Assembly (NCBI RefSeq): GCF_014190915.1
Contig: NZ_JACHVU010000004.1
Location: forward strand, 186,001-250,000
Direction: 5' to 3'
DNA length: 64,000 bases
DNA from: Mycolicibacterium iranicum
GTDB lineage: Bacteria > Actinomycetota > Actinomycetes > Mycobacteriales > Mycobacteriaceae
The position numbers were made by a program, and so were the translations under genes. The notes beneath the pieces are model-generated. The model had not been told where the DNA came from, did not search any database, and saw only the letters and a program-made list of their open reading frames with translations. Positions 28,695 through 36,545 of this stretch are shown piece after piece (the first letter of the stretch is position 1; each line of letters begins with the position of its first letter).

Positions 28695-29999
28695 GTGGCC
28701 GAAAACGCCGACGCCGGGCAGGAGCACGCCACCCTGAGCTATCCAGGCGGCGAGCTCGAACTCGACATCGTCAAAGCTTCCGAGGGCTCAGACGGCATCG
28801 CGCTGGGTTCGCTGCTGGCCAAGACCGGTTACACGACCTTCGACGGCGGCTTCGTCAACACCGCCTCGACGAAGAGCGCCATCACCTACATCGACGGCGA
28901 TGCCGGCATCCTGCGCTACCGCGGCTATCCGATCGAGCAGCTCGCCGAGAAGTCCACCTTCATCGAGGTGAGCTACCTGCTGATCTACGGCGAGCTCCCG
29001 ACGGCCGAGCAGCTCGAGGACTTCACCACCAAGATCCAGCGGCACACGCTGTTGCACGAGGACCTCAAGCGGTTCTTCGACGGCTTCCCCCGCGACGCGC
29101 ATCCGATGCCGGTGCTGTCGAGCACGGTCAACGCGCTGAGCGCCTACTACCAGGATTCGCTGGACCCGTTCAATCCCCAGCAGGTCGAGCTGTCGACCAT
29201 CCGGCTGCTCGCCAAGCTGCCGACGATCGCGGCGTACGCGTACAAGAAGTCCGAGGGGCAGCCGTTCCTGTATCCGGACAACTCGCTGACGCTGGTCGAG
29301 AACTTCCTGCGGATGACGTTCGGCTTCCCGGCCGAGCCCTACGAGGTCGATCCCGAGATCGTGCGCGCTCTCGACATGCTGTTCATCCTGCACGCCGATC
29401 ACGAGCAGAACTGCTCGACGTCGACGGTGCGCTTGGTGGGCTCGTCGCAGGCCAACCTGTTCACGTCGATCTCCGGCGGCATCAACGCGCTGTGGGGCCC
29501 GCTGCACGGCGGTGCCAACCAGGCGGTGCTGGAGATGCTGTCGAAGATCCGCGACGGTGACGACGACGTCGCGACCTTCGTCAAGAAGGTCAAGAACCGC
29601 GAGGACAATGTGAAGCTGATGGGCTTCGGTCACCGCGTCTACAAGAACTACGATCCGCGTGCCCGCATCGTCAAGGAGCAGGCCGACAAGATCCTCGGCA
29701 AGATCGGCGTGCAGGATCCGCTGCTCGACATCGCCAAGGAGCTGGAGGAGATCGCGCTCACCGACGACTTCTTCGTCGAACGCAAGCTCTACCCGAACGT
29801 CGACTACTACACCGGCGTGATCTACCGGGCCATGGGCTTCCCGACGCGGATGTTCACGGTGCTGTTCGCACTCGGCCGGCTGCCCGGCTGGATCGCGCAC
29901 TGGCGCGAGATGCACGGCGAGCCGAATAAGATCGGGCGCCCGCGCCAGATCTACACCGGCTACACCGAACGCGACTACGCCGAGATCGACGGCCGCTAG
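28695..29999 (+). CDS. gltA: Citrate synthase GltA2
   Basis: A 434-residue type II (hexameric, long-form) citrate synthase, homologue of Rv0896, and probably the main TCA-cycle enzyme. It carries [24 protein letters not shown], the active-site P-L-H-G-G-A-N and G-F-G-H-R-V-Y-K, and the C-terminal W-I-A-H-W-R-E-M segment. The GTG at 28695 is preceded by a GAAGGGA Shine-Dalgarno sequence; in-frame codons further upstream give an atypical N-terminus. Confidence 0.94.
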   Translation: MAENADAGQEHATLSYPGGELELDIVKASEGSDGIALGSLLAKTGYTTFDGGFVNTASTKSAITYIDGDAGILRYRGYPIEQLAEKSTFIEVSYLLIYGELPTAEQLEDFTTKIQRHTLLHEDLKRFFDGFPRDAHPMPVLSSTVNALSAYYQDSLDPFNPQQVELSTIRLLAKLPTIAAYAYKKSEGQPFLYPDNSLTLVENFLRMTFGFPAEPYEVDPEIVRALDMLFILHADHEQNCSTSTVRLVGSSQANLFTSISGGINALWGPLHGGANQAVLEMLSKIRDGDDDVATFVKKVKNREDNVKLMGFGHRVYKNYDPRARIVKEQADKILGKIGVQDPLLDIAKELEEIALTDDFFVERKLYPNVDYYTGVIYRAMGFPTRMFTVLFALGRLPGWIAHWREMHGEPNKIGRPRQIYTGYTERDYAEIDGR

Positions 30000-30018
30000 A
30001 CCCCCACGCCCGGCCCGC

Positions 30019-30076
30019 CGAGCGTGCGTGTCTGCAGCGCAACACGCGCCTGGCGGCCCTAGTTCGCGCACGCTCG
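30019..30076. repeat. Inverted repeat after gltA2
   Basis: CGAGCGTGCG (30019-30028) and its exact complement CGCACGCTCG (30067-30076) bracket a 38-base GC-rich loop. It lies 19 bases after the gltA2 stop, so it may act as a terminator. It also resembles intergenic palindromes that I recall as recurrent in rapidly growing mycobacteria; that is from memory. Confidence 0.45.
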
Positions 30077-30117
30077 CGGCCGGCGACGTCACACTGCCGT
30101 CACTTGCCACGCAGACG

Positions 30118-30150
30118 GTTGTAGTTTCACAATAGTTGTGTGAATACAAC
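30118..30150. promoter_or_regulatory. MarR-type operator overlapping the MFS start codon
   Basis: GTTGTAGTTTCACAA - TAG - TTGTGTGAATACAAC forms an imperfect dyad with 12 of 15 positions matched. It spans a CACAAT -10-like box (30128-30133), with TTGCCA (30104-30109) 18 bases upstream as -35. It also covers the GTG start at 30140. Its position suits repression by the MarR protein encoded by the second gene of this operon. Confidence 0.6.
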
Positions 30151-31597
30151 TGTCGGCGCGATGACGCCACGGCGCAAGGCCATCGTCCTGGTGTCCTGTT
30201 GCCTGAGCCTGCTCATCGTGTCGATGGACGCCACCATCGTCAACGTCGCGATCCCGTCGATGCGCGACGATCTGTCCGCCACCTCGGCGCAGATGCAGTG
30301 GGTCGTCGACATCTACACCCTGGTGCTGGCGTCGCTGCTGATGCTCTCCGGGGCGACGGGGGACCGCTTCGGCCGCAGGCGGGTCTTCCAGATCGGTCTG
30401 ACGCTGTTCGCGCTGGGCTCCCTGGCGTGCAGCCTCGCGCCCACGATCGATGCCCTGATCGGAGCCCGCTTCCTGCAGGGCATCGGCGGTTCCATGCTCA
30501 ATCCCGTTGCGCTGTCCATCATCTCGCAGATCTTCACCAAGCCGGTCGAACGCGCGCGGGCGCTCGGCATCTGGGGCGGGGTCACCGGCATCTCGATGGC
30601 TGCGGGCCCGATCGTCGGCGGCCTGCTCATCGAGACCGTCGGCTGGCGGTCGGTGTTCTGGATCAACCTGCCCATCTGCGCCCTCGCGATCGTGCTCACC
30701 GCCGTGTTCGTGCCGGAGTCGAAGTCGCAGACCATGCGCAACGTCGATCCCATCGGGCAGGGGCTGGCCGTGCTGTTCCTGTTCGGCATCGTGTTCACGC
30801 TGATCGAGGGTCCGGTGCTGGGCTGGTCGCATCCGCGGGTGCTGGTGATCGCCACCGTCGCGGCGGTCGCGCTGGTCGCCTTCCTGCGTTTCGAGTCGCG
30901 CAGGCACGACCCGTTCCTGGACCTTCGGTTCTTCCGCAGCATCCCGTTCACGACGGCGACGGTCAACGCGATCAGCGCGTTCGCCGCGTGGGGCGCGTTC
31001 CTGTTCATGATGTCGCTCTACCTGCAGGGCGAACGCGGTTTCTCGGCGATGCACACCGGTCTGATCTACCTGCCGATCGCGATCGGCGCCCTGGTGTTCT
31101 CGCCGCTGTCGGGCAGGCTCGTCGGCCGCTACGGCGCCCGCCCCTCCCTGGTGGTCGCGGGGGTGCTGATCACCGCGGCCTCGGCGCTGCTGACCCAGCT
31201 CACGAACACCACCCCCGTGTGGTCGCTCCTGGTGATCTTCGCGGTCTTCGGTATCGGGTTCTCGATGGTCAACGCCCCGATCACGAACGCCGCGGTCAGC
31301 GGGATGCCGCTGGACCGCGCCGGCGCCGCATCGGCGGTGACGTCGACGAGCCGCCAGGTCGGTGTCAGTATCGGTGTCGCGCTGTGCGGTTCGGTCGCCG
31401 GATCGGCGATGGCCACGGGCGGGGCCGATTTCGCCGCCGCCGCCCGGCCGCTGTGGTTCGTCTGTATCGCGCTGGGTCTGCTGATCCTGGGCCTCGGCCT
31501 GTTCTCGACGTCGCAGCGCGCGCTCCGGTCCGCCGAGCGCCTCGCGCCGCTGGTGTCCGGAACCCCGGATCCGGTGACGGGTGCCCATGTCCGATGA
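30140..31597 (+). CDS. DHA2-family MFS drug efflux transporter
   Basis: A 485-residue membrane protein with 14 predicted helices, of the EmrB/QacA type. The motif A loop G-D-R-F-G-R-R-R and the D-A-T-I-V-N-V-A motif (motif D1) in helix 1 are diagnostic of proton-coupled multidrug antiporters. The GTG at 30140 fits a leaderless transcript; an ATG seven codons downstream at 30161 is the alternative. It overlaps the marR gene by 11 bases, so exporter and regulator are expressed together. It is not part of the conserved M. tuberculosis order. Confidence 0.88.
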   Translation: MNTTVGAMTPRRKAIVLVSCCLSLLIVSMDATIVNVAIPSMRDDLSATSAQMQWVVDIYTLVLASLLMLSGATGDRFGRRRVFQIGLTLFALGSLACSLAPTIDALIGARFLQGIGGSMLNPVALSIISQIFTKPVERARALGIWGGVTGISMAAGPIVGGLLIETVGWRSVFWINLPICALAIVLTAVFVPESKSQTMRNVDPIGQGLAVLFLFGIVFTLIEGPVLGWSHPRVLVIATVAAVALVAFLRFESRRHDPFLDLRFFRSIPFTTATVNAISAFAAWGAFLFMMSLYLQGERGFSAMHTGLIYLPIAIGALVFSPLSGRLVGRYGARPSLVVAGVLITAASALLTQLTNTTPVWSLLVIFAVFGIGFSMVNAPITNAAVSGMPLDRAGAASAVTSTSRQVGVSIGVALCGSVAGSAMATGGADFAAAARPLWFVCIALGLLILGLGLFSTSQRALRSAERLAPLVSGTPDPVTGAHVR

Positions 31598-32006
31598 CGT
31601 GCTGATCGACGAGGTGTGGCGGGATCTCGCCGCGTTCGTCCACGACCACCGGGACGGCTGGAAGAAGGCCGTCGTCGAGCGAACGGGCCTGCCGTTCAGC
31701 AGGGTTCGGATCCTGATGCGGCTCAACCGGACTCCCATGACGGTCAAGCAGATCGCGGCGGCCGCCACCGTCGACGCGCCGGCGGCGACCGTGGCCGTGA
31801 ACGACCTGGAGGACCGGGGGCTGGTCGTGCGGACGGTGGACCCGTCGAACCGCCGTTGCAAGACCGTCTCGCTGACCGACGCCGGGCGCGACGTCGTGCG
31901 TGCCATCGACGAGGTGCACGACCCGGCGCCCGTCTCGCTGACCGGGCTCCCCGAGGGCGACCTCAGGGCGCTGCGCCGCATTCTCGACGACCTGCGCCGG
32001 GGCTAG
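31587..32006 (+). CDS. MarR-family regulator
   Basis: A 139-residue winged helix-turn-helix protein. The recognition region contains T-V-K-Q-I-A-A-A-A-T-V-D-A-P-A-A-T-V-A and the wing D-P-S-N-R-R-C-K-T-V-S-L-T-D-A-G is typical of MarR. The ATG at 31587 is preferred over GTG 31581. Its coupling to the efflux gene and the palindrome at the operon start suggest autoregulation, released by a drug or phenolic ligand. The stop overlaps that of the convergent oxidoreductase gene. Confidence 0.87.
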   Translation: MSDDVLIDEVWRDLAAFVHDHRDGWKKAVVERTGLPFSRVRILMRLNRTPMTVKQIAAAATVDAPAATVAVNDLEDRGLVVRTVDPSNRRCKTVSLTDAGRDVVRAIDEVHDPAPVSLTGLPEGDLRALRRILDDLRRG

Positions 32007-33562
32007 CCCTCCAGCACCGCCATCGCCGCATTGTGTCCGCCGATGCCCGACACCGCCCCGCCGCGTCGGGACCCGCTGCCGCACAGCATAATCCGCGGGT
32101 GATCGGTGGCCACGCCCCAGCGCTGGGCGGCGGTGTCCAGGGGTTCGTCGTCGTCGGCGAAGGGCCAGTACATCCCGCCGTGGAAGATGTGGCCATTCGT
32201 CATGCCCAGGGTGTGCTCGAGGTCGACGGTCGTCTTCGCCTCGACACAGGGGCGGCCCGCCGAGTCCCGCCACAGCAGGTCATGAATCGGTTCGGCGAGA
32301 ACCGAATTCACGGAGGCGAGGGCAGCGGACGTCAGCTCCTCCCGCAGGCCTTCCGGTGTATCGGCCACCGCCAGGCTGTGGGGCGTGTGCAGGCCGAATA
32401 CCGTCAGGGTCTGCGCTCCCGCGGTGCGCAACTCGTCTGACAGGATGGTCGGGTCGGCCAGGCTGTGGCAGTAGATCTCGCAGGGGAGGGGGTCGGGCAC
32501 CGAGCCCGACGCGGCCTGCCGGTAGGCGGCGTCGAGTTGGCTGAAGTTCTCGTTGACGTGGAAGGTTCCGCCGAACGCCTGCTCGGCGGTGACGGTCTGA
32601 TCGCGCAGCCCGGGTAGCCGCCGCAGCACCAGGTTGACCTTGATCTGTGCGCCCGGTGCGGTGTCGGGGTCCGGCTCGCCGAGCAGGCGGGACAGCACCG
32701 CGGGTGTGACGTTGGCCAGGACGTGCTCGCCGGCGATCGTGTGTTCCCGGTCGCCGTGCCGGTAGTGCACCTCACCGTCGGGATGGATCGCGAAAACATC
32801 GGCGCCGGTGACAATTTCGGCGCCGAAGCCGGCCGCGGCCGCCGCCAGTGCACCCGTCACCGCACCCATCCCGCCCACCGGCACATCCCAGTCCCCGGTT
32901 CCGCCGCCGATCAGGTGGTAGAGGAAACACCGGTTCTGCACCAGGGATTCGTCGTCGAGGGCGGCGAAGGTGCCGATCAGCGCATCGGTGGCCATGACGC
33001 CGCGGACGAGATCATCGGACACCGCGCCGGTGATGGCCTCGGCGATGGGCCGATCGATCAGTGAGCGCCAGGCCGTTTCGGCGTCGCGCCCACCCTCGGC
33101 CGCGATCGACCGGTGCATCGCCGACCGGGTCCGCAGAGGTTCGGTCAGCGTCGGCCACACGCGCGCCGTGACAGCTCCGCAGCGGCGGTAGAACGCGTGG
33201 AACGCGGCTTCGTCCGACGCGGCTCCGATCGAGGCGAACGTCGACTCCGGCCCGACCAGCAGCCCGGTCCTGCCGCCGTCGGCCGGGTGCGGCGTATACG
33301 AGGAATACCGGCGGCGCGACAGCGTGATCCGCGCGCCGAGTTCGTCGATGATGCGACGCGGCAGCAGACTGACCAGGTACGAGTAACGGGACAGGCGCGC
33401 GCCCACACCCTCGAACGGATACGCCGACACCGCGGCGCCGCCGACGTGGTCGAGCCGTTCCAGCACCCGCACCCGACGGCCCGCCCTGGCCAGGTATGCC
33501 GCCGCCACGAGACCGTTGTGCCCGCCACCGACGACGACGACGTCGAAACGCGCATCCGGCAT
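32003..33562 (-). CDS. FAD-dependent oxidoreductase, phytoene-dehydrogenase-like (Rv0897c homologue)
   Basis: A 519-residue flavoprotein. The N-terminal dinucleotide fold V-V-V-G-G-G-H-N-G-L-V-A-A-A-Y-L-A-R-A-G and the following V-L-E-R-L-D-H-V-G-G-A-A motif belong to the carotenoid desaturase / CrtI-like superfamily. The C-terminus has G-S-G-S-R-R-G-G-A-V-S-G-I-G-G-H-N-A-A, which closes the FAD site. The substrate is unknown; no other carotenoid genes are adjacent. It overlaps the marR stop by 4 bases. Confidence 0.86.
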   Translation of the reverse strand: MPDARFDVVVVGGGHNGLVAAAYLARAGRRVRVLERLDHVGGAAVSAYPFEGVGARLSRYSYLVSLLPRRIIDELGARITLSRRRYSSYTPHPADGGRTGLLVGPESTFASIGAASDEAAFHAFYRRCGAVTARVWPTLTEPLRTRSAMHRSIAAEGGRDAETAWRSLIDRPIAEAITGAVSDDLVRGVMATDALIGTFAALDDESLVQNRCFLYHLIGGGTGDWDVPVGGMGAVTGALAAAAAGFGAEIVTGADVFAIHPDGEVHYRHGDREHTIAGEHVLANVTPAVLSRLLGEPDPDTAPGAQIKVNLVLRRLPGLRDQTVTAEQAFGGTFHVNENFSQLDAAYRQAASGSVPDPLPCEIYCHSLADPTILSDELRTAGAQTLTVFGLHTPHSLAVADTPEGLREELTSAALASVNSVLAEPIHDLLWRDSAGRPCVEAKTTVDLEHTLGMTNGHIFHGGMYWPFADDDEPLDTAAQRWGVATDHPRIMLCGSGSRRGGAVSGIGGHNAAMAVLEG

Positions 33563-33608
33563 GGGGCCAGTGTCCGCTACGACGTCGACGTCCCTGGTGC
33601 CGGTCGGC

Positions 33609-33857
33609 TCAGTTCAGGTAGCCCTCGACCTCGCCGGGCGGGCGGACCTGCGCATTGTCGGGGTCGCCGCCGCTGTCGCGCAGGGCGCGGCGCTGCCGCA
33701 GGAGGTCCCAGCACTGGTCGAGCTGTACTTCGAGGGCCTTGAGGCGGGTGTGTTCCTCGGACTCGTCGATCTCGTGGTGCTGCAGCTTCTCCCGCAACTC
33801 CCGTTCCTGGGCGACGAGTTCGTTGACTTGATTGATGATGTCTTGGTCATTCGGCAC
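33609..33857 (-). CDS. DUF2630 small coiled-coil protein (Rv0898c homologue)
   Basis: An 82-residue, highly charged protein of the DUF2630 family. Residues 5-55 are predicted helical and coiled-coil-like (Q-E-R-E-L-R-E-K-L-Q, then L-K-A-L-E-V-Q-L-D-Q-C-W-D-L-L-R-Q-R-R). The C-terminus P-P-G-E-V-E-G-Y-L-N is conserved. It lies within a much longer open frame that is otherwise a shadow. GTG 33857 is the preferred start, with GTG 33860 as alternative. Function unknown. Confidence 0.8.
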   Translation of the reverse strand: MPNDQDIINQVNELVAQERELREKLQHHEIDESEEHTRLKALEVQLDQCWDLLRQRRALRDSGGDPDNAQVRPPGEVEGYLN

Positions 33858-33908
33858 CACACCAGTGTGCAGTGAATCGGCGGCGACGTCCGCGACTAGG
33901 GTGGTCGG

Positions 33909-34271
33909 ATGGCTACGAAACCCGAGATCGAGTTCCCCGACGGCCCCGCCCCCAGCGAGCTGGTGATCGAAGACGTCGTCGTCGGTGACGGGCCCGAGGC
34001 CGTCCCGGGTGCCAACGTGGAGGTGCACTACGTCGGCGTCGAGTACGACACCGGCGAGGAGTTCGACAGTTCCTGGAACCGCGGTGAGACGATCGAGTTC
34101 CCGCTGCGCGGTCTGATCCAGGGCTGGCAGGACGGCATCCCGGGGATGAAGGTCGGCGGCAGGCGCAAGCTGACCATCCCGCCGGAGCAGGCGTACGGTC
34201 CCGCTGGTGGCGGCCATCGCCTGTCCGGCAAGACGCTGATCTTCGTCATCGACCTGCTCGGCACCCGCTAG
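33909..34271 (+). CDS. FKBP-type peptidyl-prolyl isomerase
   Basis: A 120-residue single FKBP domain without a signal peptide, so probably cytoplasmic. It contains the family residues V-H-Y-V-G-V, F-D-S-S-W, F-P-L-R-G-L-I-Q-G-W-Q-D-G-I-P-G-M, I-P-P-E-Q-A-Y-G and the final F-V-I-D-L-L. It would accelerate proline isomerisation in protein folding. The stop overlaps that of prrB (CTAG), so the two are convergent. Confidence 0.9.
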   Translation: MATKPEIEFPDGPAPSELVIEDVVVGDGPEAVPGANVEVHYVGVEYDTGEEFDSSWNRGETIEFPLRGLIQGWQDGIPGMKVGGRRKLTIPPEQAYGPAGGGHRLSGKTLIFVIDLLGTR

Positions 34272-35623
34272 CGCGGACCGGGCAGGCGCAGCAGCAGGCG
34301 TGCGCCGCCCAACGGACTGGACTCCAGAGACGCTGTGCCGCCGTGCAGTTCGGCCTGCTGGGCCACGAGTGCCAGGCCGAGTCCCGAGCCGGAATGCGAC
34401 GCCGTCGATCCCCGCGAGAATCGTTCGAAGACGACCGAGCGTTCCTCCTCGGGGACCCCGACGCCGTCGTCGTCGACGGCGATCTCGACCCCTTCCCGGG
34501 AGCTGACCGCCGAGAGCTGGACCCGTGTCGCACCGCCGTGCTTGACCGCGTTGGCGATCGCGTTGTCGACCGCCAGGCGCAGCCCCGCGGGCAGCCCCAC
34601 GATGATCACGGTCGGTGCGGGTACGAGCGAGACCTCCAGGTCCGGGTAGACGCGCATCGCATCGTGGGCGGCGCGGTCGAGAAGCTCGGTGATGTCCACC
34701 GGCACGTGATCGTCCTCGGTCGACAGCTCGCCCTGCGCAAGACGCTCCAGCGCACCCAGGGTTGCCTCGATGCGGGACTGCGTGCGGATGACGTCGTTGA
34801 CGATCTCTTTGCGGCCCTCCTCGGGCATGTCCAGCGTCGCGAGCACCTCGAGGTTGGTGCGCATGGCGGTCAGCGGCGTGCGCAGTTCGTGCGCCGACAC
34901 CGACGCGAAGTCGCGCGCCGAGGCGAGTGCGGCCTTGGTGCGGTCCTGTTCCTCCCAGACACGCTCCACGAGGCCCTTGACCGCGTCGGCGATCTCCACG
35001 GCCTCGGTGGCGCCGCGCACGTCGATGTCGGGGTCCTCGTCCCCGGCGTCGATTGCGCGGGTCTGCTGCGCGAGCCGCTTGAACGGCCGCACCGCGAACG
35101 CGGCGAGCACCCATCCGCCGACCGTCGCCGCCCCGATCGCGAGCGTGCAGATGATCAGAACGCGCCGGTGCAGGTTGTTGATGTCGGCGGTCGTGGCGTC
35201 GTAGGTGGCGCCGACGGCCACCGACATCGGTGTCGGTGAGGAGAGCTGCACGGTGCGCACCCGGTAGCGCACGCCGTCGACCTGGGTGTCGGCGTAGCCG
35301 GGTTCCAGTTCGGGCAGGATCACGTTCGAATTGGCGGTCACCTGGCCGTCGTCGCGGCGCACCGTGATGACGACGTCCTGGTCGTTGGGCGACGGTGGGA
35401 TCTCGTCGAGTCCCTGCGGCAGGAAGGGGATGACGAACCCGACCGCCTCGTCGAGCCGACGGTCCAGCCGTTCGTTCCACGCGTCGGTGATGCCGAACCA
35501 GACGACCGCGCCGGCGATGACCACGACGATCGCGCCGGCGATGGCGCTGGTGAGCGCGACCCGCTGCCGCAGCGACGGGGTGCGGCGGAAGATCCGGGAC
35601 AGCCTCTCGGACAGCGGGGTCAC
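34268..35623 (-). CDS. prrB: Sensor histidine kinase PrrB
   Basis: A 451-residue kinase, homologue of Rv0902c. Two membrane helices (about 22-45 and 155-180) bracket an extracytoplasmic sensor region. A HAMP-type linker follows, then the phospho-acceptor region with V-S-A-H-E-L-R-T-P-L and the ATPase domain with N-A-I-A-N-A-V-K-H-G, D-D-D-G-V-G-V-P and G-S-G-L-G-L-A. GTG 35623 is 5 bases after the prrA stop and gives the normal length; a longer open frame upstream overlaps prrA and is not used. Confidence 0.92.
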   Translation of the reverse strand: MTPLSERLSRIFRRTPSLRQRVALTSAIAGAIVVVIAGAVVWFGITDAWNERLDRRLDEAVGFVIPFLPQGLDEIPPSPNDQDVVITVRRDDGQVTANSNVILPELEPGYADTQVDGVRYRVRTVQLSSPTPMSVAVGATYDATTADINNLHRRVLIICTLAIGAATVGGWVLAAFAVRPFKRLAQQTRAIDAGDEDPDIDVRGATEAVEIADAVKGLVERVWEEQDRTKAALASARDFASVSAHELRTPLTAMRTNLEVLATLDMPEEGRKEIVNDVIRTQSRIEATLGALERLAQGELSTEDDHVPVDITELLDRAAHDAMRVYPDLEVSLVPAPTVIIVGLPAGLRLAVDNAIANAVKHGGATRVQLSAVSSREGVEIAVDDDGVGVPEEERSVVFERFSRGSTASHSGSGLGLALVAQQAELHGGTASLESSPLGGARLLLRLPGPR

Positions 35624-35628
35624 GGCAC

Positions 35629-36330
35629 CTACTGCTGCCTGAGCACGAATCCCACGCCACGGACGGTGTGCAGGAGCCGCGGTGCGCCGTTGGCTTCGAG
35701 CTTGCGCCGCAGGTAGCCGATGAAGACGTCGACGACGTTGGTGTCGGCGGCGAAGTCGTAACCCCACACCAGCTCGAGCAACTGCGCGCGGGAGAGCACC
35801 GCGGTCTTGTGCTCGGCAAGGACGGCCAGCAGGTCGAATTCGCGCTTGGTCAGATCGACGTCCACGCCGTCCACGCGGGCCCGGCGGCCGGGGATGTCGA
35901 CCTCCAGTGGCCCGACGGTGATCGTCTCGGAGGAGAAGGTGGCCGTGGATCCGCGCCGCCGCAGCAGCGCCTTCACCCGGGCCACCAGCTCGGCGAGCAC
36001 GAACGGCTTGACCAGATAGTCGTCGGCGCCGGCCTCCAGGCCGGCGACCCGGTCGTCCACCGACGACCGCGCGGAGAGCACGCAGACGGGCACGTCGTTG
36101 TCCATCGCCCGCAGTGCGGTCACGACCGACACCCCGTCGAGGACCGGCATGTTGATGTCGAGCACGATCGCGTCGGGACGGGTCTCGGTGGCGCTGCGCA
36201 GAGCTTCGGCGCCGTCGACGGCAGTGAAGACCTCGAACCCGGACAGGCGCAGACCGCGTTCGAGGGAGGCGAGGACGTCGGGGTCGTCGTCGACCACGAG
36301 CACCCGGGGTGAGCCCAGTCCACTGTCCAT
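35629..36330 (-). CDS. prrA: Response regulator PrrA
   Basis: A 233-residue OmpR/PhoB-type regulator (Rv0903c). The receiver domain (10-125) has acidic residues D14-D16 and the phosphorylated aspartate D58 in V-L-D-I-N-M-P. The C-terminal winged helix (about 140-233) has [14 protein letters not shown] and [13 protein letters not shown]. The PrrBA system is essential in M. tuberculosis and linked there to nitrogen stress and early intracellular growth. It is transcribed away from the ABC cluster. Confidence 0.95.
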   Translation of the reverse strand: MDSGLGSPRVLVVDDDPDVLASLERGLRLSGFEVFTAVDGAEALRSATETRPDAIVLDINMPVLDGVSVVTALRAMDNDVPVCVLSARSSVDDRVAGLEAGADDYLVKPFVLAELVARVKALLRRRGSTATFSSETITVGPLEVDIPGRRARVDGVDVDLTKREFDLLAVLAEHKTAVLSRAQLLELVWGYDFAADTNVVDVFIGYLRRKLEANGAPRLLHTVRGVGFVLRQQ

Positions 36331-36508
36331 GCACGCAATCTTGCACGATGAACCGACGCGCCCGTGGGAGGCTGTGCCCGCGTTATCCGTGCTGAGCCCG
36401 CCGATCGGGCCGCCGTGTTTGCGATTTCTGCCGTGGTCAATCCGCTGTCATGGTCGGAGGCCCTCCCGTCGGGGGACACCGGAGTGGCCTGACGGGCCGG
36501 GAATGCCT

Positions 36509-36539
36509 TTGACCTCAATGATTGTTGAGGTTCTACGGT
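36509..36539 (+). promoter_or_regulatory. MerR/SoxR-type promoter of the ABC exporter cluster
   Basis: TTGACC (36509-36514) and TACGGT (36534-36539) are separated by 19 bases, the over-long spacer typical of MerR-family promoters. The dyad ACCTCAA-TGATTG-TTGAGGT (36512-36531) fills the spacer. Its core CCTCAA-N6-TTGAGG has the same arms and spacing as the E. coli SoxR box. The -10 ends 6 bases before the ATG at 36546, predicting a leaderless mRNA. No merR-type gene is in the window. Confidence 0.75.
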
Positions 36540-36545
36540 GAGAAT

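Noticed and set aside
33858..35819. A 650-codon extension of the DUF2630 frame
   Set aside because: It runs antisense to FKBP and in another frame through prrB. Only the last 82 residues match a known family.
35624..36346. An extension of PrrB upstream through prrA
   Set aside because: It would duplicate the whole prrA coding region in another frame. The accepted GTG start is 5 bases after the prrA stop.
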